From Phyllostachys edulis (taxonomy: Eukaryota > Streptophyta > Magnoliopsida > Poales > Poaceae), in contig CM070561.1 of the NCBI GenBank assembly GCA_036346405.1, forward strand, positions 5,706,834 through 5,770,833: a stretch of 64,000 nucleotides of DNA. Direction: 5' to 3'. The position numbers and the translations under genes are program-made. Positions within the stretch are counted from its first letter, which is position 1; each line of letters begins with the position of its first letter. Below the pieces are notes generated by a model. It searched no databases. It was not told the origin of the DNA and saw nothing but the letters and a program-made list of their open reading frames with translations. Below are positions 1 to 11,418 of the stretch, in pieces.

Positions 1-899
1 TGAAAAATAAGATATGCCACTATATATTATGAAAAGCAACTATATTTATACCTTAGAAAAAAAAGAGAAGCTAGCTAGTACTAGTGTTAAAGAGATCCCA
101 TAATTCTTTTATAAGCTATCCTTTGATTCTAAACAAAACTAAAGAATTACTTGCCAAAGAAACTATCTTTTTTGCTTTAGTTATATATGTACGTTCACAT
201 GTGCATGCATGCGTGCACTCTAATACGGCTCAACTTTGATGACATGTACACTACATGCCTTAACCAAGAAGTAATGCAGTGCAAGCTAACTAATTGAGCT
301 AGTATCCGGGCAAGAAAAGCCTCAACACACGATCAGCCTCTCATGCCAATTCGAGCCATTTCCTTGGTTTCCATTAATCTGAAAAATGGATCCTATATCA
401 AACTATAGCATACATGATGCGATGTACATAAGTCTTCGTGTTGCATGCTTGCGGCGATGGTGATATGCCATACATGCCTGCCATGCAACATACACGCACA
501 GGCAGCCACGCCATCAAATCCTAGAAACTAGCTGAATTCCCACGTACGTAATAGCGTGGCTAGATACTACATTGCATATGTTTACTTATACTTGTTATAC
601 AATTCTAATGCTTATGATAGAAATACAATTATATTCCTTATACGATTGTAACATCTCTTGTATCTAGGCCCGCCCCGTTTGTTTGGGATTAGGCTTATAT
701 GTAGGCTTCCAAAATAAATGGCTTAACTTTTAAACCAAGCCAGCGGGCTGTTTGGCAATCTAGTTGTTTAGGTTTCTTGAGCTGTGGTTTATTGTTGAAA
801 TGTCTAAAATATTGAGGGTTCTGATGATGATCTGTTTATGCAGTGATTTATCCTTTATACAAATGTTTTTGAACTTCTTTTACATAAAATTGAAAATGG

Positions 900-901
<2 letters not shown>

Positions 902-959
<58 letters not shown>
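902..959. repeat. (TA)n microsatellite
   Basis: About 29 uninterrupted TA units. The apparent small open frame running through it encodes only alternating Tyr-Ile and is not a gene. Confidence 0.97.
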
Positions 960-962
<3 letters not shown>

Positions 963-1594
963 CATGTAAATACAAACTTTGCAATTATTATGAATTAGCC
1001 GATCAAAGACAATGATATAGAAGGGCAAATATTTTGCAAAACTTCTAGCGGTCCATCATCCATTGCTATTATACAGAACATAACTACATGAAGATATATA
1101 TATACCACAAGCCTCCATCACAGATCAAACAAGTTTGTATTCAACCACAGAGTGTCATCTATCATTTAAGAACAGATCTTTTCTCAAGTTTATCTCTAGT
1201 AGATCACAGGAGAACAACATTAATTGTACATCCTTGATGCAGAGGCCAAGAGAGTTTTTTCTCTTCCATTATCTAAAAAAAACAGGAGATCTCAGGTTGC
1301 CAGAAAGGCTAGCTAGTGCACAGTCGAATTGTATTATAACAGAATGAGGTAAATGCGAATGTCTGAGTAGAAAGATTTAATATGAGCAAACACATCCTTG
1401 CTCAGCTGATCCACTGCCAAGCTCGACAATCTTTCAGAGTTCTAAAGAACAGGTACATCAATTTTCAGAATGGGAACAGGCATCAGCGAAAATATGAACA
1501 AAATCGTACATAGAGTAATTAGCATATGCTATTCGTTAATCATAATTCATAAAAAGAGAGAGAATTGGGTAAAAGATTATCTATCCTCATCTAC

Positions 1595-1965
1595 ACCTAG
1601 TCGGCCGCCGTCATCCTCACCGACAGGCCGCCCCTACGGCCGAGCCGTTGTCAGCCTCACCGTCGCCGATCTGGAGATGACCCATCGCCGCCTAGCCTCC
1701 CATCCTCCAGATCTAGGCGTAGGGCGAGCAGATCTGTCGGCTCACAAATGGGGTTGGCGTGGAGGAGGGAGAGGCGGAGGAGGTCGGGGGCGGTGGTGGA
1801 GGATGGTGGCATCGGTAGCCCTAGGGAGCAGGAGGAGGACTCGAGGGCCTCGGCGGCATCGGACGCGGGTAAGACAGAGGGGTCGGGAGATGGGGCCATC
1901 GGCACCGGCTGATGACCAAAAAGTGCATGGGATCGGCACAATTCTTTCCCTAGGTTCCAAGGTTT
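1595..1965. other. GC-rich patch of unknown origin
   Basis: A sharply bounded GC-rich stretch in AT-rich surroundings, open in several frames on both strands. The translations are low-complexity (Arg/Gly-rich on plus, Ser/Pro-rich on minus), and no family is recognised. It could be a piece of a gene's first exon or 5-prime UTR picked up by a transposon, or an old LTR piece. A second GC-rich patch of similar character lies at about 2270-2530. Confidence 0.3.
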
Positions 1966-2756
1966 AATATCGAACCTGAAAGGACAATTGGAACATTCTA
2001 ATTATCGTCGAGCAACTAAATAATAAAGTACAATTAAATAACCACGGGAGAGCAACAATAATGATGAAGATTAATGTTAAAAGACTAATAATTAAAGTCA
2101 TGACTAATACTTTGAGTACGAGACGACTGTACTGTAAAAGAAGTTAGGGTCTAGGGTATTTAGTTCACCTACAAGTAATGCTAAATAATGATCTAAATAT
2201 GAGAGCAATTGTAATAATATCAAGAGTCCATATGGGTGACACACCCCGGATATATGTCCCTCAGGCACGCATCATAGAGGAGAATTTATGACCGCAACGC
2301 CTGCCGTCATCGTGCGGTCGCCGCTCCGAATCTCGATGACGACTTCTCGGATCCGATAGGATACGGGCACTACTGGTGCAGATCCAGCCGAATTTGGGAG
2401 GAGTTGGACGGAGGAGGGGGAGGAGGTGACAGAAGGGTAGACCAGTCGGAGGACGGGGGAGACGGTGTTGGCCGACGACGATGGTGAGAAAGAGAACGTG
2501 TGGAGGGGAGGGGAGTGAGAGAACATGCATGGGGAGGGAAAATAAATATAACATGGCGGTATTGATTTGGTGGGCTAGACGATAGATACAGTGCATTAGA
2601 GGAGTTACATCTAGTCATGTAACTATACCATGTGCCAATCTTTAGAGATGGATTTGCAGTATCTGGGTGCGCATTGGGAGTCCACACAGACACTGGCAGG
2701 TTGTAAATTAATGGTGCGATAATTAAAGATGAGTTGGTACATATGAACACGCACTA

Positions 2757-2783
2757 GCAGGAGCAGGAGCAGGAGCAGGAGCG
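2757..2783. repeat. AGGAGC hexamer repeat
   Basis: Four to five tandem copies of a GAGCAG-type hexamer, ending a few bases before the PIF/Harbinger insertion point. Before the insertion it lay just upstream of the PIP2 TATA box. Confidence 0.9.
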
Positions 2784-3411
2784 ACTTGCTATGGGCCTGT
2801 TTGGTACTGCTCTGCTCCAACTTTTTGCAGCTCCAACTCCAGCTTCACTCTTGGATCTACTCCTATGAGAAGTTGGAGCAGTTTGAGGAGGTGTTTGGCT
2901 AGAAAGTTAACTCCAGCTCCAGAAATGAGAAAGATCTTTGTAAAAAGACTGCACTACCCTTGTTTTATGACTTGTAATCTTTTTTCTTATTGCTTAACCT
3001 ATAACAGTTTAATAAGTTGATTTCAATCATGCTGTGCTTTTATTTATTTATTTATTTTCTCATGTTGTGCCATATTTTCACCCAGTTTTGGAAGTTTTAC
3101 TTGAAAAAAAACATATGAAGTTCTTTAATCAAATCAAATATTGTACCACCTCGCAAACAACATACTAGTAGCTCTTTAAATACAATGATAGCATCGTTAT
3201 AGATTGATAAAATGTCGTTAATTTTGCATAAATATAAACAAGTATCATGGAGAAAAATCCATAAACTCAAATATATGAAGTTCATAACAAAGGTTCTAAT
3301 TCGATGAATATCATAACAAAAATCCATAACAAAGACTAACATATGTCTTCCATAGAAAATAAAATGAGAGGTCACATTATCTTTGCTAACTCACTTTCGT
3401 ACCATACCAAG

Positions 3412-4727
3412 TCACCAAGAAGTAGCTATGCCAGTAGCAAGCTCATCCCGAAATGTATCCATAGACCGATCATTCGATTGTGATGTTGACCCACCCAAAG
3501 CATCTTGAGAAATTACATATTTTTGGTATCTAGAAGGAATGGTAGGCACATAGTTAGAATCTCGGTCGCACCTCACTGAAATGCCAATCCCGCTACCATG
3601 CTCACGTATGAAGTTGTGGAGCGCCATAGTAGCCGCAACAATCATCTTTTGCTTGGTCATTGGATAGCTTGGCATCTTGAGTAGAATTGGCCACTTCATC
3701 TTCCATACACCAAATGTTCGCTCAACTATGTTACGCACAGAGGAGTGTACCCTGTTGAACTTTTCCTTGGCAGTAGTTGGTTCAACACCTCTGTGGAACT
3801 CAGGAACATGATATCTTTCGCCCTTGTATGGGGCTAGGTAACCCGGTCGATTAGGATATCCGGCATCAACAAGGTAATACTTGCCTGAATCAAAAGTAAT
3901 ATAAATTTAATGACAATACAAGGTCTAGAAAGAAGTAATTTATCTAAGAGCAAAGAAAGTTACCCAATGGAGGATGTGGGAAGACACCTCGGTCTACTCT
4001 CAATGCATGATATAGCACACTAGTGTCATGCATAGCCCCTGGTTGACCAATGGATGCATAAGTGAAACGCATATCAAAGTCCACAACAGCCATCACATTT
4101 TGAGAAGGATTTCCGGACCTTCCAATGTATCTCACTTGTTGTTCTAGTGGAAGAGTTGCACGTATATGAGTCCCATCAAGAGCACCTATGCAATCCTTAA
4201 GGTGTGGCCAAGCCCTTCGATCATCTTTAATCCTACTATGGATGATGGAGAAGTTTGGATCCTTTGGTTTCACATAATCTCTGAGACATTGCAACCACAC
4301 ATTGTAGCACTTCTTGAAACTTCCTACTAATGGTCTCACCCGAGTGCTTGAACCGGTTTTGTGTCTTCCTATTCGATTCACCTCCACCGCATACCCATAA
4401 GAAGATTGCAAGTGCCTCTAGTGTATTCATATTCCTGGTAGGTTTGAGTTCATACCTACTCACCAACAAGTCATGTAGGTCAAAAAATATTGTTTGGTTC
4501 ATACGAAGCATCCTATGAGTCTCTCCCGGAGTAGCCAATGTCTCCTTCAACCAACCCATCCCACTGAGGCGTGAAGTCCGCGTTTCGGCCTTGTCAATGT
4601 AGGTTGAATAGTACTCCGCAACAATGGATACCCCAGCTAGAGAAATGACATCCATGGCATGCTTTGCTCGCATGATCTTCTCTCTAATTTTGGTCTCTTC
4701 ATCACTATCACTTTCGCAAGACGACAT
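3412..4727 (-). pseudogene. PIF/Harbinger transposase (DDE superfamily), frameshifted
   Basis: Minus-strand gene read from 4727. The N-terminal part has the conserved stretch GETISRKFQEVLQCV. The catalytic part has IGALDGTHI (first Asp) and GAMHDTSVL (second Asp). The C-terminal exon has RNIVERTFGVWKMKWPIL, containing the conserved Glu. A 79-bp GT-AG intron at 3885-3963 joins the reading frame cleanly (GTAACT donor, TTCAG acceptor). One indel near 4280-4300 shifts the frame between the N-terminal and catalytic parts, so no full protein can be made. In this superfamily the enzyme cuts TIR ends and works with the Myb-like partner encoded upstream at 5027-5980. Confidence 0.9.
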
Positions 4728-5026
4728 CTGTACATTTCATCACAATCGTGAGAGGCAAGCAAGTATAAAGTTACAATATATGGATAACAAACAATATGTG
4801 GACAGCAACATAAAAAGACAAAAAAAGAAAGCTAATACGACAACATTTGAAGGAAGGTAACATAAGAAGCAAGCTAACATAAAGTTCATAAAATATCCCA
4901 ACATAGGGTTCTCAGCCTTACATAGATAGAATATGGTTCACGAATGAGCTAACATAAATAGTAAACAAACATAAAGAGCACCACATTCTTTCACCCAGTT
5001 CATCACAACATCGCAACATGTCATAA

Positions 5027-5980
5027 TCAATTCCCATACTCCTTCTTGTACTTCCTCTTAAGCCACTCAAAACGAGCTTGTGGGGTGTCCAAGGTTTTGA
5101 ACATCTGCCTTTGCTCCCTCTTCAAAAACAACTCAGTGGCAATGAAGTGCTCATCACTACCTAGAGAGGCACCACATTCTTTCACCCAGTTCATCACAAC
5201 ATCTATGGAGCAAGGGTCATCTTTCATTGCAAATGACTCCAATGTTGACTGAGATTTCTCAGCCATGTTTGCTATCTTTATGATTTGGTCTTGCATAACT
5301 TGAGCTGAGGTTGACTTAGGCTTTTTGCCCGTCCCAATAGGTGCATTAGCTACTCTCTTGCCTTTCCCATTGGAGGGGGACTCCTCCTCAAGCTCGGTCT
5401 CATCCAACTCGTCGATGTCATTCTCAGCTTCAAGGTTGACAGTTTCAGTATTCTCAGCTTGTGTTTGAGGCAATATACCCATTGCCGGAGACCAATGATC
5501 AGCACCATCATTAGTGATATCTTCAAACATCTGCCTTAGAAAGCCTTCATTTTGAAGCCCTTTTTTGCGAAACTTTATTGCCCCTGGAATTTCCTGTGGA
5601 AAAATCGGACACCGATTAGGACAAATAAAAAATATATGCTGCCCAAAGTGAAAAGAATGAAACTGCACTTACTATGTTAACCTTCTTCCACCATGAAAGG
5701 GGTTGAGAAATTGTGCCTTTCTCACTGTCCCAGCCAGTAACGGTCTCCCTTGTGGTGAGCTTTTTCCAAATGGTGTACTCGGACTTCAACTTATCCCACT
5801 TATTCTTGAATTGTGTCTTAGTGTACTCGATCCCGTTATATCCTTAAACCCTTAGCTACCTCAAAGCATATCCTCTGTTGTTTAAGTGGGTGTTTGGCGG
5901 TTCCCAATCCTAACTTGTTCAACAAACAACTCACACACTACCTTAAGGTGTTCATCATTCCACTCAGCAGAACTTGCCAT
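5027..5980 (-). pseudogene. PIF/Harbinger Myb/SANT-like DNA-binding protein (ORF1), degraded
   Basis: Minus strand, starting at 5980 with MASSAEWNDEHLKVVCELF. It continues in a shifted frame with TQFKNKWDKLKSEYTIWKKL and a paired Trp near the exon end, the signature of the plant Myb/SANT-like domain (Myb_DNA-bind_3). A 79-bp GT-AG intron (5594-5672, GTAAGT donor, CACAG acceptor) precedes a long second exon (to 5027) with a basic Ser/Thr-rich linker and a helical tail. Stops and frame changes at about 5825-5920 break exon 1. Proteins of this type recruit the transposase to the TIRs. It is in tandem with the transposase gene on the same strand. Confidence 0.85.
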
Positions 5981-6118
5981 CTGCATGTTGTAACATTCAA
6001 TATTGCATCAATTTACCATCACACTCAGAGGACAAGCTAATGCAAATCCTTCGCTGTACATTCATATGCTGAAATAGCTCGTCATGTGAGAACATTGGAT
6101 GAACACATAAAACAAATA

Positions 6119-6412
6119 TCAAATCTATAATAATAGGACACAACAGTTTCTCTTGATTTACTATATGAACTCATAACAGGACACAGCAGTCAATGCATTT
6201 TATGAACTCATAACAGGACACAGCAGTCAATAACATATCACCAGGATGCTGAATCAAATCTATAATAATAGGACACAACAGTTTCTCTTGATTTACTATA
6301 TGAACTCATAACAGGACACAGCAGTCAATGCATTTTATGAACTCATAACAGGACACAGCAGTCAATAACATATCACCAGGATGCTGAATCAAATCTATAA
6401 TAATAGGACATA
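6119..6412. repeat. 135-bp tandem repeat, two copies plus a part
   Basis: The string AAATCTATAATAATAGGACA recurs at 6121, 6256 and 6391, each 135 bp apart, with nearly identical sequence between. Shorter internal repeats (ATGAACTCATAACAGGACAC) occur twice in each unit. It lies inside the PIF/Harbinger element upstream of its Myb-like gene. A related shorter reuse of the same words occurs at 6410-6780. Confidence 0.92.
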
Positions 6413-6867
6413 GCATAGGACATTAACATGGAACATGAGACCATTTCAAGCCATGATTCAAGCATGATTCACTAAATGAAAGTTCAGTAGAAAGTTCAGT
6501 AGAAAGTTCATCAAGCATGATTCATATAAAGGAGAAAGTTCACATTCCAATCAATCTATTGAGAGCTACACTGCATGCTGTCACAATATAAAGGAGAAAG
6601 TTCACATTCCAACAAATACAAGAAAGAAATCACTGCATGCTGTCACAAGAGTAACACCCCTGACATGGACATTAACATGGAACATGAGACCATTTCAAGC
6701 CATGATTCAAGCATGATTCACTAAATGCATTTTATGAACTCATAATAATAAGAACTGGATACTGAATCAAATCTATAACTAGTGTGCGAATTCCGGTTCA
6801 GATAACTCAGCCACCAGCAACAAACATCACCAAGTATCGTATCAATCACAACATTCACATTCCAATC

Positions 6868-7165
6868 AATCTGTTGAGAGCTACATCTGTTGAGAGCTAC
6901 ATCTGTTGAGAGCTACATCAATCACAACAATCTGTTGAGAGCTACATCACAACAATCAATCGAACAGATCAGCTAACTCCAGCTAAGTCAATGCTCCAAT
7001 CAATCCCAACATCACAGGACAATCACAACATCACAGGACAATCAATCACAACATTCACATTCCAAAAATCTGAACAAAAATTCACATTCACATCAATCTG
7101 TTGAGAGCTACATCATGCTATTGAGGGATACATCAATCTGACATTCACATTCACATCAATCTGAC
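6868..7165. repeat. Short tandem repeat CTGTTGAGAGCTACAT and CACATTC-rich stretch
   Basis: At least four copies of a 16-17 bp unit, CTGTTGAGAGCTACAT, occur between 6868 and 6950 and again near 7098. They are followed by an interspersed CAATCACAACATCACAGGAC repeat. This is non-coding transposon DNA. Confidence 0.85.
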
Positions 7166-7179
7166 ATTTACCTTGAAGA

Positions 7180-7720
7180 GCTGCCGAGGGAGGAGGAACC
7201 GCCGAGGGAGGAACCGCCGCCGAGGGCCGGGGGAGGAAGAGCAGCCGAGGTCCGGGGGAGGAAGCACCGCCGTCGTGGACGAGTCGCCCACTGCCCTAGC
7301 CGGCTGCGAACGGGCGAGGGGATGAGCACGGGATGGGGGCGGCGAAGGGGAGGCGCACGGGATGGAGGCGGCGAACGGGAGGCGCACGGGATGGGGGCGG
7401 CGAACGGGAGGCGAAGGGGTTGAGGGAGGCGAGGGGTTGGGGCGGCGAAAGGGTCGGCGAATGGGAGAGGGAGGCGAGGGTTGTGGCGGCGCGAACGGGA
7501 GAGGGGCGCGAACGGGAGAGGGGCGAGGGGTTGGGGCGGGCGATGGAGTGGGGCCAGGGGGGAAGGGGCAATGGAGCTCAGTAGGGAGGCGAGGGGTTGG
7601 GGCGGCGATGGAGCTGGGGGCGAGGGAGGCGAGGGGGCGGGGCGGCGGCGATGGAGCTGGGGGCGAGGGAGGCGAGGGGTCAGGGCTGAGGCGATGGAGC
7701 TGGGGGCGAGGGAGGCGAGA
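7180..7720. repeat. GC-rich minisatellite inside the PIF/Harbinger element
   Basis: Purine-rich on plus, with imperfect units built on GGGCGGCGAACGGGAGGCG and GATGGAGCTGGGGGCGAGGG. The last 150 bp contain three near copies of the second unit. Long open frames cross it on both strands, but they encode Gly/Arg or Pro/Ser/Ala low-complexity protein and shift freely, so I read it as non-coding. Transcription of the element's genes would run right to left through it, so it may be the 5-prime UTR or promoter of the Myb-like gene. Confidence 0.8.
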
Positions 7721-7815
7721 AATGGTTGGGGCCTTGGGGTGCCGGGTGAGTTTAGATCAGAGTATATCAGTGGCAATTTGCGGGTAAATACCTTCAACTT
7801 CAATGGGTACTTTAT

Positions 7816-8177
7816 TTTATTAGTCCACAGCTTCCCACTTGGAGCATGGTTTCATCTGCTCCCAAAATTTGTACTAGAGGCTGCTCTGCTCCTGGTTGCT
7901 CCAACTCCAAAAATTTTGTGGAGCAACCCCGTTTGGCACAGCTCCAACTACTCCAACAAAGAAGCTAGGAGTTGAAGCAGTACCAAACAGGCCCAAATTT
8001 ATTAGTCCACAGCTTCCCACTTGGAGCATGGTTTCATCTGCTCCCAAAATTTGTACTAGAGGTCGCTTTCTGCTCTGGTTGCTCCAACTCCAAAAATTTT
8101 GTGGAGCAACCCCGTTTGGCACAGCTCCAACTACTCCAACAAAGAAGCTAGGAGTTGAAGCAGTACCAAACAGGCCC
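7816..8177. repeat. 182-bp tandem duplication of the transposon's right terminus
   Basis: The sequence from TTTATTAGTCCACAGC through CCAAACAGGCCC appears at 7816-7994 and again at 7998-8177 with few differences (an indel near 7880/8063). Each copy ends in a complete terminal inverted repeat. Confidence 0.95.
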
Positions 8178-8312
8178 TATATATACGTACATGCAGCAGC
8201 TGGGCTGGGCTGGTACATGCGACTGCGAGAGTGCGAGTAGTCGGCAACATCGATCGAGAAAGCAACCTTTTCTTCATCGATCCATCTAATTAATTCAGAG
8301 CGATCGATCGAC
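8178..8312 (+). promoter_or_regulatory. Remnant PIP2 core promoter and 5-prime UTR
   Basis: CTATATATAC begins at the transposon junction (8177-8186), and the coding start follows 127 bp later. The TAT target-site duplication is part of this TATA box. Joining 2792 to 8181 restores GCTATATATACG, so the transposon inserted in the TATA box and, thanks to the duplication, left a TATA box next to the gene. The original upstream promoter is now 5.4 kb away. Confidence 0.7.
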
Positions 8313-9202
8313 ATGGCGCCCAACAGCTGGCAGCAGAAGGAGGCGGCTGCCGCGGGTGGGGGCGGCAATACTACTGCTAGTAGTAAGGACTACCGCGACC
8401 CTCCCCCTGCGCCGCTGCTCGACGCCGGCGAGCTGGGCAAGTGGTCCCTCTACCGCGCCGTTATCGCCGAGTTCACGGCCACGCTCCTCTTCGTCTACGT
8501 CACCCTGGCCACGGTGATCGGCCACAAGCGCCAGTCCGAGGCGGACGCGTGCGGCGGCGCGGGGGTGCTCGGCATCGCCTGGGCCTTCGGCGGAATGATC
8601 TTCGTCCTCGTCTACTGCACGGCCGGCATCTCCGGCGGCCACATCAACCCGGCCGTCACCTTCGCCCTGCTGCTCGCGCGCAAGGTCTCGCTGCCGCGGG
8701 CCGCGCTCTACATGCTCGCGCAGTGCCTCGGCGCCATGTGCGGCACCGGCCTCGTCAGGGCCCTGCACGGCGCCCACTACTACGGGCGCTACGGCGGCGG
8801 CGCCAACGAGCTCGCGCCCGGCTACTCCAAGGGCGCGGGGCTCGCCGCCGAGATCATCGGCACCTTCGTGCTCGTGTACACCGTCTTCTCCGCGACCGAC
8901 CCGAAGCGCAAGGCCCGGACTCGCACGCGCCGGTGCTGGCGCCGCTGCCCATCGGCTTCGCGGTGTTCATGGTGCACCTGGCGACCATCCCCATCACCGG
9001 CACCGGCATCAACCCGGCCAGGAGCCTGGGGCCCGCCGTGGTGTACAACAGCAGCAAGGCGTGGGACGAGCAGTGGATGTTCTGGGTGGGGCCCTTCATC
9101 GGCGCGGCCATCGCCATGATCTACCACCAGTACATCCTCAGGGCCGCCGCCGCCAAGGCCTTGTTCGCATCCTTCCGCTCCAACTACGCCGCCGCAGCCT
9201 AG
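8313..9202 (+). pseudogene. PIP2: PIP2-type plasma-membrane aquaporin with a 1-bp frameshift
   Basis: PIP2 proteins are six-helix, tetrameric water channels of the plasma membrane. The single open exon starts at 8313 (MAPNSWQQKE) and carries the first NPA box in GGHINPAVTF near residue 112. It then has the PIP loop ANELAPGYSKGAGLAAEI and FSATDPKRKAR near residue 205. At 8916-8918 one base is missing (CGGAC where a CGG-GAC reading is expected), and the conserved continuation DSHAPVLAPLPIGFAVFM, the second NPA box GTGINPARSLGP and the C-terminal SFRSN phosphorylation motif follow in the next frame to a stop at 9200-9202. Without the frameshift the length would be about 296 residues, normal for the family. 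The rest of the coding sequence looks well kept, so a recent null allele or an assembly error in a short G run is possible. A PIF transposon sits 135 bp upstream. Confidence 0.93.
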
Positions 9203-11380
9203 GCCTAGCTAGCCAGCACAAACACGTACTACGTATATCCCTACTTGGAATACCTATTATTTTTCGACTCGATCGTATATTTATTCTAGCTGCTTCTGCT
9301 GCTAAAATCATTTGTTGTTGCATGCACGCATTTATTTTTTAAAAAAAAATTACCGTGAAATAATTATATATGTACGTCATGTGTGGGGTGGTCATGTATA
9401 CCATGGCCTCGAGAGTATCCGCTTTCAATAATTCTACAATATATCAATGTGGTTTGTACTTTTGTTAATTGATTAATAATTATGTATCTTGTACAACAGT
9501 TCATGTCCTAGTGTATGTATGGCTATGGGTGTTGTAAAATCTACAGTTTTAGCAAATGAACATAATTAAACCCAGCATACATTAATAGCAAAAAAGCATT
9601 AATCCACCAATATTTAAATGACCAAATCAACATGATTAAATGTAAATCCTTCAAGCCATTTAAATTGAAAGAAATGCTAAACATATACCACATGTATATG
9701 AAACAAATCAGCATAATGCTAAGATTTGTGAGAATTTTAATTGCTCTCATAAGTAGAGTTGCAGAAGAATTTAATCTCTGCCTTCTCAATATTTTAGTCT
9801 ATACTCTTCATTAAATGATCATGACAGTTGTTTCAAATCTTGAGCTCTAAACAAATTTTACTAAACTATCAAAATAACTCAACTGTTAAAGATCACAAAA
9901 TGACTTCGATTCAAAACAGAGATCAAAGGATCACAAAAATGATCTCTAGATAACACACAGAGAATGATCACTCTCTGAAGCAATTGATCAAAAATACCCA
10001 AGAACAGGTAATTAAAGTCAAAAAGCTAACAGAGTGATTAGACTATAATGCTAGAGACCAAATGAATCTTCAGATTCAATACAACTGTATAACTCTATAA
10101 GTAACAGATCAACTGCAGGTCTAATAACAGGAGGTCTAAGAGACAGTAGCAAACTAATCACTAGAGCTCAAGTGTAAACTAATTGTCAGGATCAATTTCA
10201 GTATGAGACCAATTTAATCACTGAGCATTAACAGAGCCCACTGGTAACTTGCAATATCTCTAGAACTAGTCTCAAAGATCAAAATATCACAGATCAAGAC
10301 TATCAACTAGAACTGCAATGTATATATGCAATTATAAACCGAACTGCTTAAGAGAAACAATACTCACTGAAGTGGTGGTATTCAAAACCACCTAGATGAA
10401 CCGGCAAGGCGTGTCAATCGACACTGACCCAGAAAAACTATCGCCCTGCAACTCAAGCAAAAGACGATGCCTTCGGAGATACAATGCCACACTCCCTCCT
10501 TTGGAATAGATCAAAGAAAGAAGCCGAGGATCCGGGTGAATGCCGCACAAGATCTTCAATCAAATGCTTCGGCCGAAGCACTCACCGAGCACCACCAAGG
10601 AATGCTCCCCTCCACTCCAGAATAATAGAGTCGATCCAAATCGCAATCAGTCCAGGAACGCAAGAGTTCCAATCCCCCCTAGAACCCACGCGAAGAAGGG
10701 TTCCAGAAGAGAATTACCCAGTGCTCAAGGACAGGAGAAACGATCTCTCAACCGACAATGCCACAAGTAGATCAAGATGTCACAAGAACATCCAAATCTA
10801 AAGAGCAAAACACAACTGAATCGAAGATGAAACAAAGGACTTCTCGACAAAAATCTTTTTCTCTCCAAAACCAGCCAACAGGCTCACCCTTTGAAGAGGG
10901 AGACCCAAGGATCTGCACCGGCCGGCGCAAAGCGCCTCCGCGCATCACGCGGCGAGTTAAATCCTCCGTGTCACCCACTCGATTCCCCTTTTCTTTCGCG
11001 AGAGCAAGAACCGAGAAAACAAATCGCCAAGCTCGCCAGCCGAAGGAAACGGCGGACAGTCCTAAGGATTAGGATCCACGCCTCCATAGGTGGGCCCTAC
11101 AAGCCTGCTTAAAAAATTTGTTTTCCTTACCGGTTCAACAATTTGGGAAATTTCCCAAAAAGCCCTCCAAGAAACCAGCAATGGGAGTATATACTCTTAT
11201 CAAATACGATTTCGATGAGACTATTTGGCTGAGTTCGATTTCTACCAATTTGATGTACATTTACCACTTTAATTGTCCAGGATTTGAGCATATGGCCACG
11301 TAGGTTAAGAGCCATAGATTGAAGAAGAAGAAAAACTTAGCCATCCGCCCTTTTTTTGAGTAATTGTGGGCCGTGTCATT

Positions 11381-11383
<3 letters not shown>
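9203..11383. other. PIP2 downstream region and unclassified repeat-like DNA
   Basis: After the stop, about 340 bp of AT-rich 3-prime flank with no clear poly(A) signal chosen. From about 9540 to 11110 the sequence is rich in short words such as GATCAAAGGATCACAAA. It becomes GC-richer towards 10900-11100 and ends near GGTGGGCCCTACA. The composition resembles a solo LTR on the minus strand, but I could not find matching ends or a target-site duplication. No protein is recognised. Confidence 0.35.

Positions 11384-11416
<33 letters not shown>
11384..11416. repeat. (TG)n microsatellite at the edge of the pararetrovirus block
   Basis: Sixteen or so TG units directly precede the first repeat of the pararetrovirus block. 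Endogenous plant pararetroviruses are often found next to dinucleotide repeats. Confidence 0.95.

Positions 11417-11418
<2 letters not shown>

Larger units (their letters stand above)
1..2790. other. Upstream intergenic DNA of the PIP2 gene; no recognised gene
   Basis: AT-rich DNA with scattered simple repeats. No open frame in it resembles a known protein. Because the transposon at 2793-8177 is flanked by a TAT duplication, this stretch was contiguous with 8181 onward before the insertion, so its right end is the former proximal promoter of the aquaporin gene. It contains a TA microsatellite, two GC-rich patches listed separately, and a hexamer repeat just before the insertion point. Confidence 0.6.
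2793..8177 (-). mobile_element. PIF/Harbinger DNA transposon, 5.4 kb, defective
   Basis: The element starts GGGCCTGTTTGGTACTGCTC and ends with the inverted copy GCAGTACCAAACAGGCCC. It is flanked by a 3-bp direct repeat TAT (2790-2792 and 8178-8180), the target-site length used by PIF/Harbinger. It carries the two genes expected of an autonomous member, both on the minus strand: a DDE transposase (3412-4727) and a Myb/SANT-like protein (5027-5980). Both are broken by frameshifts. The 2.2 kb to the right of the Myb gene holds tandem repeats and a GC-rich minisatellite. The terminal 182 bp are duplicated in tandem, so there are two candidate right ends (7994 and 8177); the TSD fits 8177. Confidence 0.92.

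Noticed and set aside
764..961. Open frame over a TA microsatellite
   Set aside because: Encodes mostly Tyr-Ile from the dinucleotide repeat; no gene.
1470..1967. 165-codon frame in GC-rich DNA
   Set aside because: Arg/Gly/Pro low complexity, competing frames on both strands, no conserved motif.
7168..7803. Proline-rich 211-codon frame on minus
   Set aside because: Product of a GC-rich minisatellite inside the PIF/Harbinger element; several frames are open at once.
8295..8777. Minus-strand frames across the aquaporin gene
   Set aside because: Antisense shadow of a GC-rich coding exon.
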